Assembly (NCBI RefSeq): GCF_015355785.1
Contig: NZ_JADKYW010000005.1
Coordinates: 1,305,394 to 1,369,393, forward strand
Direction of reading: 5' to 3'
Length of the DNA stretch: 64,000 bases
From: Arthrobacter gandavensis
Lineage (GTDB): Bacteria; Actinomycetota; Actinomycetes; Actinomycetales; Micrococcaceae
Part shown: one piece after another, positions 9,453 through 17,766 of the stretch
How positions within the stretch are numbered: position 1 is the first letter of the stretch
Layout: each line of letters begins with the position of its first letter
Notes under the pieces: generated by a model
What the model saw: only the letters and a program-made list of their open reading frames with translations
What the model was told of the DNA's origin: nothing
Database searches by the model: none
Program-made: the position numbers and the translations under genes

Positions 9453-9525
9453 GGGCCTTTAGCTCAGTTGGTAGAGCATCGGACTTTTAATCCGTGGGTC
9501 GTGGGTTCGAGCCCCACAGGGCCCA
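9453..9525 (+). tRNA. tRNA-Lys (UUU)
   Basis: A full cloverleaf can be folded. The acceptor stem GGGCCTT pairs with AGGGCCC, the D-arm contains AGCTCAGTTGGTAGAGC, and the T-arm contains GTGGGTTCGAGCCCCAC. The anticodon loop CTTTTAA puts TTT at positions 34-36. The discriminator is A and CCA is not encoded. A possible promoter with a TAAAGT-like -10 lies about 40 bp upstream. Confidence 0.97.
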
Positions 9526-9542
9526 CCCGCCGCTGAAAAGCG

Positions 9543-9578
9543 AGAACACCCCGGTTCCGTCTGGAGCCGGGGTGTTCT
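9543..9578. terminator. Terminator after tRNA-Lys
   Basis: AGAACACCCCGG (9543-9554) and CCGGGGTGTTCT (9567-9578) form a perfect 12-bp stem 17 bp after the tRNA. It also lies just downstream of the convergent CDGSH gene and could serve both strands. Confidence 0.8.
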
Positions 9579-9612
9579 GCTGTCCGGGGCTGCTGGCCCG
9601 CGGCAGGAGCCG

Positions 9613-9894
9613 TCAGTTTTCGCTGGCCCGCCGAAGCAGTTTGTGCGTGCCGTCGCACCAGGGTTTGATCCGGGATCCGGCGCACCGGCAGAGCGCCACC
9701 GTCTCCCGGTTCTTCGGCACCTCGTTGCCGCTGCTGTCCATGATCTCGAAGTCCCCCCGCACCAGCAGCGGGCCGCCCGGACACTCAGTCACAGCGAACG
9801 GTTCTCCGGCCCGAGCGCCGGCAGACGGCACGATGGTGACCTCTGATCCGGGCACGGACACTGCATCTCCGCCCGGTGCCGGTTGCCTGCTCAT
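9613..9894 (-). CDS. CDGSH iron-sulfur domain protein
   Basis: CDGSH proteins carry a redox-active 2Fe-2S cluster bound by three Cys and one His. The motif is complete near the C-terminus: CRCAGSRIKPWCDGTH. ATG at 9894 is chosen because it overlaps the stop of the upstream gene (ATGA), giving 93 residues. The frame is open further upstream but only inside that gene. Coupling to the diiron-type enzyme suggests an electron-transfer or cluster-supply role for that enzyme; this is inference. Confidence 0.9.
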   Translation of the reverse strand: MSRQPAPGGDAVSVPGSEVTIVPSAGARAGEPFAVTECPGGPLLVRGDFEIMDSSGNEVPKNRETVALCRCAGSRIKPWCDGTHKLLRRASEN

Positions 9895-10976
9895 GCCATT
9901 CCTCCTGCGCCCGCTGCTGCTGCGTCCAGGGCCTGTGCGCCAACCCGGGACAGGACGTCCTCCCGGAGCGCGCTCCGGCCTTCCTTCCACGCCTCCAGCT
10001 GCTCCGCGCCCTGCAGGGCATCGAGCGTGAGGACGGTCGCAGCTCCAAAGAGGATGTCTTTCAACAGGTGGGGTTCAGCTTCAGCCAGCCCCCCGGCGAG
10101 GTCCCTGGCAGCGATCTGTTCGTGCACCGCATCCGCCTCAACATGCTCGTCAAAGTAGAAGGTGACCTCCGGACCATACCCGGCCCGCTTGAAGCCGCGG
10201 GTGTAGAACGAGTTTGGGATGGATGAAGTCATTTCAAAGGCGGCGAGGTGCCCGGCGATGCAGCCCCGCAGCCGCCGGTTCAATCCGAAAAGGGACATGG
10301 CGTTGGAGGAAGCGAGGACCAGGGCCGGAATGCGGTCCAGGTACCGCCCGTACGCGGTATCCAGCCCAAGACCTTCCATGGTGCGCGCGAACAGTGCGGA
10401 GTGCATCCGTTCCGGCCGCCCGCCGCCGTACTCATCAGCCTGGATTTCCACCAGGGCCGCCTTTGCGCGTCCCACGGGCAGGCGGGGAATCGCCCAGCTG
10501 TGCGGGTCAGCTTCGCGGAGCTGGTATACCGAACGCAGCACCAGGAATTCCCGCAGCTGGTCTTCTGTTGCATGCCGGGCAACGAACCGGGCCACGCTGG
10601 GACCGTCATCGCCGGCAGCCAGCTTGAACAGGGTCTGGGCTACCTCTTCCGCAGCGGGGGAGGGGGCCTCGGGTACTGGAACGGCCTGGCGGAGGGCGGC
10701 CTCGAAGGCGGCCTCCAGCTTCCTGCGCACCCGGATGAGTTCCGGCTGCCATTCCATGTCCGCATCTACGCCGTCCAGTCCGCTGTAGTGGAGCTCGTAC
10801 AGCAGGAAGAGGGCCAGCTGCAGGTCATCGGCGCGCAGGATGTCCGTTGAGCCGGCGAGGGCCCGTTCAGCGGCGCCGTCGAGCTTCCCGTACTGCTCCG
10901 CAGTCGCCTGCGGGCCGTCCTGGAGCACGCTCAGGAGCGCGGAGGTGAGTTCACCGCGCGGGGCAGGTACCAACAT
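9891..10976 (-). CDS. Iron-containing redox enzyme, haem-oxygenase-like diiron family
   Basis: The 361-residue protein fits the haem-oxygenase-like diiron oxidase (HDO) superfamily, which performs O2-dependent oxidations or cleavages of varied small molecules. Metal-ligand-type segments are spread over the helices: LYELHYSG (about 59-66), EIQADEYGGGRPERMH in the middle and YFDEHVEADAVHE toward the C-terminus. The substrate is unknown. It begins at ATG 10976 and overlaps the CDGSH gene by 4 bp, forming a two-gene operon. Confidence 0.82.
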   Translation of the reverse strand: MLVPAPRGELTSALLSVLQDGPQATAEQYGKLDGAAERALAGSTDILRADDLQLALFLLYELHYSGLDGVDADMEWQPELIRVRRKLEAAFEAALRQAVPVPEAPSPAAEEVAQTLFKLAAGDDGPSVARFVARHATEDQLREFLVLRSVYQLREADPHSWAIPRLPVGRAKAALVEIQADEYGGGRPERMHSALFARTMEGLGLDTAYGRYLDRIPALVLASSNAMSLFGLNRRLRGCIAGHLAAFEMTSSIPNSFYTRGFKRAGYGPEVTFYFDEHVEADAVHEQIAARDLAGGLAEAEPHLLKDILFGAATVLTLDALQGAEQLEAWKEGRSALREDVLSRVGAQALDAAAAGAGGMA

Positions 10977-11115
10977 GTCATTCCTTAGCTATGAGACGTC
11001 ATGCAATGCTTGAGTCTTCCGAATACCTCGGCGGAGACACTGTTTATCAGCATACTTGGTAAGTTTTTGGTGGCGCAGCCGGTATCGACGGGTCGCAAGG
11101 AGAGGAGGCCGGCGC

Positions 11116-11697
11116 ATGGATCCAGGGTTTCCGGCGGGACTGCCTGCCCTCCTGCTGGCCGCCGCTGCTATGGGACTCTGCGCCCCAGCCCTGGACACGG
11201 CGCTGCGCAGGCAGGACGGCGAGCGGCTTTTTTGGGTAGGCCTCACCGGTGGATTGACAGTTGTCGCGGCGATCGCCTGGGCAGGACTCGCTGCGCCAGG
11301 CGCCGGAGCGGTAGTCGGTCTGCTAGCCCTGTGCGGGTCCGCCGGTGTCTGGTACTGGGTTGACCGCCGGCACCGGGCCAGGAAGCGTGCGAGGGTGGAG
11401 AAAATTCGGCGCCGCCGCATTGATTCCCTCGCCCGGCGGCGTGAAGCCATCCTGCTGGAATGGGGTTCGTATGAACTCGACCCCTGGAAGGGCGCGGAGT
11501 TCCCGGGTCTGACAGACGTGCGCGAAAAGGAAACCAGCCAGCTCGCCCGGGCGGCGCGTGAGGCGATGGCGGCGCATGAAGCCGCCGGGTCCGTCGAGGC
11601 TGACGATGCGGCCGTGGATCGCTACGGCAGTGCGGTGGATGAGCTTGAAGCTGCCTGGGAGCGGGCCAGGGACGCCGCCAGGAGGCGGGCCGACTAA
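11116..11697 (+). CDS. Hypothetical membrane-anchored protein
   Basis: ATG at 11116 is chosen because AGAGGAGG lies 7 bp upstream. The 193-residue product has two or three N-terminal hydrophobic segments (about residues 5-25, 38-60 and 62-75). A highly basic stretch (DRRHRARKRARVEKIRRRR) and a charged, helical, probably coiled C-terminal half follow. No family was recognised. A short intergenic region with a strong inverted repeat separates it from the HTH gene downstream. Confidence 0.65.
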   Translation: MDPGFPAGLPALLLAAAAMGLCAPALDTALRRQDGERLFWVGLTGGLTVVAAIAWAGLAAPGAGAVVGLLALCGSAGVWYWVDRRHRARKRARVEKIRRRRIDSLARRREAILLEWGSYELDPWKGAEFPGLTDVREKETSQLARAAREAMAAHEAAGSVEADDAAVDRYGSAVDELEAAWERARDAARRRAD

Positions 11698-11708
11698 TCG
11701 GCGTTTCG

Positions 11709-11725
11709 CCGCGGACAGTCCGCGG
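11709..11725 (+). other. 17-bp palindrome after the membrane protein gene
   Basis: CCGCGGACAGTCCGCGG is an 8-bp perfect inverted repeat around a single A, 11 bp after the preceding stop. No T run follows. It may be part of a weak terminator or a protein site. Confidence 0.4.
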
Positions 11726-11749
11726 CTCAGCGGAGAATCACCATAGGCG

Positions 11750-11769
11750 CCGGCGTTAACCGGCGTTAA
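11750..11769 (+). repeat. Tandem 10-bp direct repeat CCGGCGTTAA x2
   Basis: CCGGCGTTAA occurs twice back to back, one helical turn apart, 111 bp before the HTH gene. Phased direct repeats in a promoter region often bind a regulator; the regulator here is not known. Confidence 0.45.
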
Positions 11770-11775
11770 TTGGAG

Positions 11776-11822
11776 CTGGCTCCCGCCTCTGCATATGGGG
11801 GGAACGCAGAGGGGGGAGCCAG
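11776..11822 (+). promoter_or_regulatory. Large inverted repeat and promoter before the HTH gene
   Basis: Two 17-nt arms (11776-11792 and 11806-11822) pair at 16 of 17 positions around a 13-nt loop holding ATATGGGGGG. A -10-like TATACT lies at 11832-11837, so the inverted repeat covers the expected -35 region. It may be an operator for the downstream HTH protein or, if transcribed from upstream, a structured leader. It lacks a T tract, which argues against a simple terminator. Confidence 0.5.
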
Positions 11823-11880
11823 TGCTAGAAGTATACTGATCCGGTCGCAGGGAATCCAATCGAGCAGCTATGGGGGTTAG

Positions 11881-12609
11881 ATGGGGGTCTCCGCTAAGGC
11901 TTTCCAGAACTGGCGGAACCGTGTTGCTCCCACTGAATCCACCGCGGATCTATGCCGCAGGACGGGTATCAAGCGCTCAACCCTGGCCCAGCAGCTGGTG
12001 CGGGGAAACGTAGCCGTGGCAACCGTCGTCCGCGTGGCGCGGGCCTACGGCCAGGACCCGGTAGCAGAGCTCTCCCAATTCGACGGTTTCAGGGGCCTGG
12101 CCGAAGGCCGCCGTGCCCCGTCCCCTGCCGAGCTCATCAGCCAGGTCCCGTACCAGAGCATCCTGGAGTACCTCCTGGCCAGGGCCGGCGCGGACCGCGA
12201 GCATCCGGCCGTGCCAAAGGTAGCAGCGTATGCCGACTCGATAGCGGTGAGGCCATGGTTCGACGCCGTGGATCCCGGGGACCTGCGCCACCAGCTTTCC
12301 GCGGCCACGGGAATCGCTCCCCAGAACATCTCCGCCCAGCTGACCGCCGGACGCCTGGCCACGAAGCTCGCCGTCGAGGCTGCGCGCCAGGCGGGTGTGT
12401 CCCTGACCAGTGGGCTGGTGGTTACCGGGGTGCTGGAACCCCAGGAGGGCGGCTGGCCGCCCTCGGGCCGCGAAGAGGCCCTGGCGGCGCTCACCGACGC
12501 TGAACTTGTCTCGCTCGCCAGGGACAGGCTGGACGCGCTGGCCAAGGTGCTGCGCAAACGTGAACAAGACGATAAGTATGACCACGCACTCTTGGAGAAT
12601 CTGGGATGA
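11881..12609 (+). CDS. Helix-turn-helix regulator-like protein
   Basis: The 242-residue protein has an N-terminal HTH (about residues 21-60: TADLCRRTGIKRSTLAQQL then VATVVRVARAYGQDP) of the repressor/XRE type. A second Arg/Ala-rich helical region with IAPQNISAQLTAGRLATKL looks like another HTH near residue 145. The start at 11881 follows GGGGGTTAG. The last codons overlap the start of the 7-TM gene (ATGA), so the two are translationally coupled. Ligand and targets are unknown. Confidence 0.75.
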   Translation: MGVSAKAFQNWRNRVAPTESTADLCRRTGIKRSTLAQQLVRGNVAVATVVRVARAYGQDPVAELSQFDGFRGLAEGRRAPSPAELISQVPYQSILEYLLARAGADREHPAVPKVAAYADSIAVRPWFDAVDPGDLRHQLSAATGIAPQNISAQLTAGRLATKLAVEAARQAGVSLTSGLVVTGVLEPQEGGWPPSGREEALAALTDAELVSLARDRLDALAKVLRKREQDDKYDHALLENLG

Positions 12610-13343
12610 CCGCAGGATTTGCCGTTCAGGTCTCGGCGTTCGCGCTGAGTTCCCTTTTTGCGCTGTTCCGGCTGCCGGACGCCATCCGCGGCCGCAACCG
12701 CAGCATCTTTTTCTGCATGCTGCTCATAGCCGTCTCGACCGGACTCAGCCTGCCGGTGTTCTACGAGTTCATCGATCCGCTCCTGGGCGGGTTCAACCTC
12801 GCGAACCTGCTGCTGCGCTACTCGCTGTACGGCGTCTTCCTGATTCTGGGCCTGCGCGGCGCGGCTGCCTACGGTGCCGAATGGGCGCGACGGCTCATCG
12901 TGGGGCCGGTGGGGCTCGCTGTCCTTGGGCTCACGGCTGTGCTGACAGCCGGATTCTTCGTGGCCAGCGACATCCCCGTGACTTCAACCGGACTGCTGGA
13001 CTACGGCGACCAGGTGAGCGTGGAGGTTTACGGCATGCTTGGGCGGCTGTATCCCGCCTATGTCGCTGCCTGTGTCTGCGCGCCGGCGCTCGCCGCAGCA
13101 AGGAATTCCCGCTACCGGCTGCCGCACCGCGTGGGGTCCGGGTTCTTCGGCCTGGGGCTGGCGTTGGTAGTGGTCTTCACCGGTCTCACCCTGGTCGCGG
13201 ACATCGGGGTGTTCATGCTGCTTCTCCCGTTTTCAGCGGTCATTCTGGTGACTCTCGGCCTTGCCGTCATGTGGGTATCGCATCGGCGGCAGATGCGGCA
13301 TCCGGGGGGCTTCTCAGGCTTGGGAAACGTTACAAAAATGTGA
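12606..13343 (+). CDS. Seven-TM membrane protein coupled to the HTH gene
   Basis: The 245-residue protein shows about seven evenly spaced hydrophobic segments and short loops, with no catalytic motif. It resembles the membrane half of actinobacterial MAB_1171c-type putative transporters, which also occur beside HTH proteins. It lacks their soluble C-terminal domain, and the resemblance is from memory only. The 4-bp ATGA overlap with the HTH gene suggests that the two work together, perhaps as a membrane sensor and cytoplasmic regulator. Confidence 0.7.
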   Translation: MTAGFAVQVSAFALSSLFALFRLPDAIRGRNRSIFFCMLLIAVSTGLSLPVFYEFIDPLLGGFNLANLLLRYSLYGVFLILGLRGAAAYGAEWARRLIVGPVGLAVLGLTAVLTAGFFVASDIPVTSTGLLDYGDQVSVEVYGMLGRLYPAYVAACVCAPALAAARNSRYRLPHRVGSGFFGLGLALVVVFTGLTLVADIGVFMLLLPFSAVILVTLGLAVMWVSHRRQMRHPGGFSGLGNVTKM

Positions 13344-13444
13344 GTTGGAAATCACCGGTTTTGTTCACAAATTCATGACCCTGTGCCAGACTAATGAATA
13401 TGTAACGTCCGCTGCCTGTGGGGGGTCAGCGTGAAGTTGCTAAC

Positions 13445-13473
13445 GAAGCCAGCGGCCCACGGCCGCTGGCTTC
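13445..13473. terminator. Terminator between the 7-TM gene and ptsH
   Basis: GAAGCCAGCGGC (13445-13456) pairs with GCCGCTGGCTTC (13462-13473), a perfect 12-bp stem with a 5-nt loop. A T-rich stretch follows. Genes converge here, so it may serve both strands. Confidence 0.8.
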
Positions 13474-13518
13474 GCTTTGTATCGGCCCCCGTACCGACGG
13501 TGGCCGGCGACCGAGCTC

Positions 13519-13797
13519 CTAGGTCGCGTCGAGATCGGTTTCGAGGACCTTCACCAGCTCATCCAGTGCGGCGTCCGCGCCCTCGCCTTCGGCACGCAGC
13601 ACCACCACGTCTCCGTGGGAGGCGCCGAGGCTCATGAGTGAGAGCATGCTCGAGGCGTCCATGGCTTCCTCCGCCGGCTCGCCCTGCATCGCTATGGTGA
13701 CTTCCACGGGCTGGGCGGCAGCCGCTTCGGCAAAGAGCGAGGCGGGGCGGGCGTGCAGCCCTACCCTGCTGGCTATGGTCGCTTCGCGTTCTGGCAT
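13519..13797 (-). CDS. ptsH: Phosphocarrier protein HPr
   Basis: HPr relays phosphate from enzyme I to sugar-specific EIIA domains. The 92-residue protein has the active-site motif GLHARPAS with His15. The Gram-positive regulatory serine region SSMLSLMSLG is present. It is the last gene of the fruK-fruA-ptsI-ptsH set on the minus strand, 39 bp after ptsI. Confidence 0.97.
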   Translation of the reverse strand: MPEREATIASRVGLHARPASLFAEAAAAQPVEVTIAMQGEPAEEAMDASSMLSLMSLGASHGDVVVLRAEGEGADAALDELVKVLETDLDAT

Positions 13798-13836
13798 GGG
13801 GTTTTTCCTTCCGGGTTGGTGTTCTGCCGGCCTGCG

Positions 13837-15534
13837 CTACAGGCCAAGCTGTTCAAGGAGGGGGAGCTGGCTCCGAACCCGGGTCCGGGCTTCGGCAGCG
13901 GTCCTGGCTACCAGTGCGGTTCCGGCAAGTTCCTGGGCCTGGGCGAGGGTCACTGAGGAGAGGACCGCGCCAACGGTGGACAATGCCCGAGGCGTCATGG
14001 ACAGGGTATTCACGCCCAGCCCGGTCAGCACGACGGCGAGGGCCGGGTCCGCGGCAGCCTCACCGCACACGCCAACGTTGCGCGGTACGCTGTCCGCTGC
14101 CCCGGCCAGCGCGGCGCCCTGGACGGTCATGGCGATCAGCTGCAGCACGGCCGGCTGCCACGGGTCATTCAGGGACGCGAGGGTGCCCAGCTGCCGGTCC
14201 GCGGCCATGGAGTACTGCGTGAGGTCGTTGGTGCCCAGCGAAGCGAACTTCACCTTGGAAAGCACCGCCTCGGCCTTGATGGCCGCGGCGGGCACCTCGA
14301 TCATCACGCCAGGCGTCGCCAGGCCGGCTGCCGCGCACATCACGGCAAAATCAGACGCTTCGTCGGCCGTGGAGATCATCGGGGCCATGACCCAGACGTC
14401 GCAGTCATGCGAGCCTGCCGCGTCCGCGATCGCCTCCAGCTGGCGGGTCAGGACGCCGGGCGCGGAACGATCGGTGCGGAAGCCGCGCACACCCAGTGCG
14501 GGATTGGGTTCGCTCTTGTCAGTCAGGAACGGCAGCGGCTTGTCTGCTCCTGCGTCGAGCGTCCTTACCACCACTTTTCGCCCGGGGAAGGCGTCAAAGA
14601 CCGCACCGTAGGCGGCAACCTGTTCGTCCACGCTGGGCTCGGAGTCCCTGCCAAGGAAGCAGAACTCGGTGCGCAGCAGTCCAACCCCTTCGGCCCCGGC
14701 CGCAGCGGCGGCCTCAGCGTCCTTTCCGGACCCGACGTTGGCCAGCAGCGGTACCCGGTGCCCGTCGGACGTGCTGCCTGCTCCGTTGAACGCCGGAAGT
14801 GAGGAACGGGCTGCGTATTTCTGTGCCGCTTCGCGCTCGGCAACTCCGGGGTTGACCACCACCGTTCCGGTTCCGCCGTCCAGGTAGATCTCCGCGCCGT
14901 CGATGATCGAATCCGCGCTCGCGGCTCCGACCACCGCGGGCAGGCCCAGGGAACGGGCCAGGATGGCGGTATGGGACTGCGGGCCGCCGCCGCTGGTGAC
15001 CAGTCCAATGACGAGGGACGGATCAAGCGTGGCGGTGTCCGCGGGTGCCAGTTCCTCCGCCGTGAGGATGAACGGAACGTCCGACGCCGGGATGCCGGGG
15101 GCGGGCAGGCCGTCCAGCTGCGCAACGATGCGTGAGCGGACGTCCAGCACGTCCTGCGTGCGTTCTGCCATGTATCCGCCCAGGCCCTGCAGCATGGCTG
15201 CGACTTCCAGTCCGGCCTCCCATACCGCCCGTTCTGCCGACATGCCCTGATTGATGTGCTTGCCGGCAGCCTTGAGCAGCATTGGATCCGCGGCCATCAT
15301 CGCCGTTGCGTCCAGGACTGCCTTCGCGTCTCCCGATGCAACGGAGGAGCGGTGCTTGAGGTCCTCCCGCACCGCATCCGCTGCGTCCTTCAGGCGGGCC
15401 TTCTCCTGGTCAACGGAACTGTCCGGCGCGTACTTGGAGTCGGCGTCGGGCTCCGGCACGGGCGGGGGCATCCGCAGTGAAGGCCCCAGAACCCGGCCGG
15501 GGCTGACTCCGATTCCCTTGATGGTGCGCATCAC
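13837..15534 (-). CDS. ptsI: PTS enzyme I (phosphoenolpyruvate-protein phosphotransferase)
   Basis: Enzyme I takes phosphate from PEP and passes it to HPr in the cytoplasm. At 565 residues it is of family length. The phospho-His motif GGGPQSHTAILARSLG lies near residue 187. The C-terminal PEP-binding barrel has GVGLLRTEF and LGTNDLTQYSMAADR with the catalytic Cys in NVGVCGE. The start may be either of two adjacent Met codons. Lying between fruA and ptsH, it makes the operon a self-contained PTS. Confidence 0.97.
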   Translation of the reverse strand: MMRTIKGIGVSPGRVLGPSLRMPPPVPEPDADSKYAPDSSVDQEKARLKDAADAVREDLKHRSSVASGDAKAVLDATAMMAADPMLLKAAGKHINQGMSAERAVWEAGLEVAAMLQGLGGYMAERTQDVLDVRSRIVAQLDGLPAPGIPASDVPFILTAEELAPADTATLDPSLVIGLVTSGGGPQSHTAILARSLGLPAVVGAASADSIIDGAEIYLDGGTGTVVVNPGVAEREAAQKYAARSSLPAFNGAGSTSDGHRVPLLANVGSGKDAEAAAAAGAEGVGLLRTEFCFLGRDSEPSVDEQVAAYGAVFDAFPGRKVVVRTLDAGADKPLPFLTDKSEPNPALGVRGFRTDRSAPGVLTRQLEAIADAAGSHDCDVWVMAPMISTADEASDFAVMCAAAGLATPGVMIEVPAAAIKAEAVLSKVKFASLGTNDLTQYSMAADRQLGTLASLNDPWQPAVLQLIAMTVQGAALAGAADSVPRNVGVCGEAAADPALAVVLTGLGVNTLSMTPRALSTVGAVLSSVTLAQAQELAGTALVARTAAEARTRVRSQLPLLEQLGL

Positions 15535-15564
15535 TGAACCTCTCTGTAAATAAAGACCGTACTC

Positions 15565-17766
15565 CTAGGCAACGACGGGCTCCTCGGTGGTCTTGGGGGC
15601 AGTCAGGCGTTTGAGTCCCACGAGGACCAGCGCGCTTGCGATGGTGCCGGCGATGATTGCCACGAGGAACATCAGGAAATTGCCGATGGCGAAGAAGACG
15701 AAGATTCCTCCGTGCGGTGCCTGGGAGGTTACCCCGGCGGCCATGCAGATGGCACCGGCAACGGCGCCGCCGATCATCGTGGACGGGATGACGCGCAGCG
15801 GATCAGACGCCGCGAACGGAATGGCGCCTTCGGAAATGAACGCCGCCCCCAGCACCCAGGCTGCCTTGCCGTTCTCCCGCAGGGCAAGGGAGAACTGGCT
15901 CTTGTCCAGGACGGTGGCCAGCGCCATGCCCAGCGGCGGCACCATGCCCGCTGCCATGACGGCGGCCATGATCTGCCACGGCGCCTGGTTGTCGAAGGCT
16001 CCTTCGCTCAGGCCGGCAACCGCGAACGCGTAGGCCACCTTGTTGATCGGTCCGCCCAGGTCCGCGCCCATCATCAGCCCCAGGATGACACCCAGGCCTA
16101 CAGCCGCGACACCCGTGAGTCCGGAGAGCCAGTCGTTCAGGGCCAGGGTGAGGGCGGCGATCGGTCCGCCGAGGACCAGCAGCAGCAGGCCGGAAGCGAA
16201 AAGCGAGGCAAGCAGCGGGATGATCACCACGGGCATCAGGCCGCGGAGCCAGTTCGGCACCGACCACCGTCCAATCCACATGGCCGCGTAGCCGGCCAGC
16301 AGGCCGCCGGCGATGCCGCCGAGGAAGCCGGCATCCATGAACAGTGCGACGGATCCGGCGGTGAATCCGGGTGCGATGCCGGGCCGGTCAGCCAGCGCGT
16401 AGGCGATGTATCCAGCCAAAGCCGGCACGAGAAAGGCCAGGGAAAGGTTGCCGATCTTCCAGAGGACCGCCCCCAGGTAAGCCATCAGTCCTTCAGAGGG
16501 AAGCGAGAAGATGCTGGTCCCGTCCAGGATGACGTCACCGTTCAAGATGCCTTCATCATTCGCAAGGGAGAGCTCGTATCCGCCCAGCAGGAACCCGAGG
16601 GCGATCAGCAGGCCGCCGCCGGCAACAAACGGAATCATGTAGCTGACGCCGGTCAGCAGGGCCCGCTTGAGCTGCCCGCCGAAACTCTCACCGCCGGCGG
16701 AAGCGCGTTCGTCCCCGCCGCCGCCTCCTCCGGAGACCCTTCGCGCTTTGGGGTCCTTGGCTGCGGCCAGGGCCTCGTCGATCATGACTCCGGGCTCGTC
16801 GATGCCGCGTTTGACCGGACCGCTGACCAGCGGTTTTCCGGCGAAGCGTCCCTTGTCCCGGACATCGACGTCGACGGCGAAAATGACGGCGTCAGCGTTT
16901 CGAATCACCTCGGGATCAAGCGGGGAGGAACCCGCCGAACCCTGCGTCTCAACCTGCAGGTCGATCCCGCGCTCCGCCGCGGCGGCAGCGAGGGAATCTG
17001 CGGCCATATAAGTGTGGGCAATTCCGGTGGGGCAGGCGGTCACCGCCACCAGGCGCCCAGGCCGGGGGCCGGCCGCGGACGCCGGTGCGTCGCCCGACGT
17101 CGCCGTCCCGCCTCCGCCGTGCGCCTCACCGGCGCGGTGCTGGCCGGCAGTGCCTTCGGCATGTGCGCCCCGGGGTGCACCGCCGGCAGCCGCGGCGGCT
17201 CCTCCGGCTGCCGCGCCGGCGGCTGCATGCTCTGCTGCGGCGCTGGAGCCTGCCGGCGCAGCATCCGCGGCAGGGCTTCCGGCAGTGCCGGACCGGTCCG
17301 GTTCCGGGACGGGCCCCAGGCCCAGAGCGCCGTCTACCAGTTCGACAACCGCCTCCGGTGTGGCCGCGCTGCGCAGGGATGCCGTGAAGTTTTTCTTGAT
17401 CAGGGACCGCGCCAGCTTTGCCAGCAGCTGCAGATGCTCCTGGTCCGCGCCTTCCGGCGCGGCAATGAAGAAGACGATGTCCGCCGGCCCGTCCTTGGCG
17501 CCCCAGTCCACCGGCGGTTTCAGCCGGGCCATCGCCAGGCTTGCCTGAGTGACTGCGGTGGAACGGCAGTGCGGGATAGCGATTCCGCCCGGAACACCCG
17601 TGGCCGTTTTCTGTTCCCTCGCCATGGCATCCGTGAAGAGCTCCTCGAGGTTGGATGCCCGGCCTGCGGCCGACACTTTCTCCGCAAGGTGCCGGATCAC
17701 GGACTCCCGTGTGCCGCCAAGGTTCTGGTCCAAGGTGACCAAATCAGGGGTAATAAGTTCTGACAT
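15565..17766 (-). CDS. fruA: Fructose-specific PTS permease EIIABC
   Basis: The single chain phosphorylates fructose to fructose-1-phosphate during import. ATG at 17766 gives 733 residues. It shares one base with the fruK stop (TGATG), which fixes the start against a much longer open frame. Domains in order are EIIA with His66 in IAIPHCRS; an Ala/Gly-rich linker of about 90 residues; EIIB with its phospho-Cys in VTACPTGIAHT; and an EIIC membrane domain from about residue 370 to the C-terminus. The EIIA-EIIB linker is unusually long and repetitive. Confidence 0.95.
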   Translation of the reverse strand: MSELITPDLVTLDQNLGGTRESVIRHLAEKVSAAGRASNLEELFTDAMAREQKTATGVPGGIAIPHCRSTAVTQASLAMARLKPPVDWGAKDGPADIVFFIAAPEGADQEHLQLLAKLARSLIKKNFTASLRSAATPEAVVELVDGALGLGPVPEPDRSGTAGSPAADAAPAGSSAAAEHAAAGAAAGGAAAAAGGAPRGAHAEGTAGQHRAGEAHGGGGTATSGDAPASAAGPRPGRLVAVTACPTGIAHTYMAADSLAAAAAERGIDLQVETQGSAGSSPLDPEVIRNADAVIFAVDVDVRDKGRFAGKPLVSGPVKRGIDEPGVMIDEALAAAKDPKARRVSGGGGGGDERASAGGESFGGQLKRALLTGVSYMIPFVAGGGLLIALGFLLGGYELSLANDEGILNGDVILDGTSIFSLPSEGLMAYLGAVLWKIGNLSLAFLVPALAGYIAYALADRPGIAPGFTAGSVALFMDAGFLGGIAGGLLAGYAAMWIGRWSVPNWLRGLMPVVIIPLLASLFASGLLLLVLGGPIAALTLALNDWLSGLTGVAAVGLGVILGLMMGADLGGPINKVAYAFAVAGLSEGAFDNQAPWQIMAAVMAAGMVPPLGMALATVLDKSQFSLALRENGKAAWVLGAAFISEGAIPFAASDPLRVIPSTMIGGAVAGAICMAAGVTSQAPHGGIFVFFAIGNFLMFLVAIIAGTIASALVLVGLKRLTAPKTTEEPVVA

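Noticed and set aside
8767-9462. 231-codon plus-strand open frame
   Set aside because: It is antisense to the hypothetical gene at 8638-9282 and runs into the tRNA-Lys promoter region.
15712-17763. 683-codon open frame on the plus strand
   Set aside because: It is antisense to fruA, a clear EIIABC gene. The frame is open only because of GC-biased third positions and its product has low-complexity, non-family composition.
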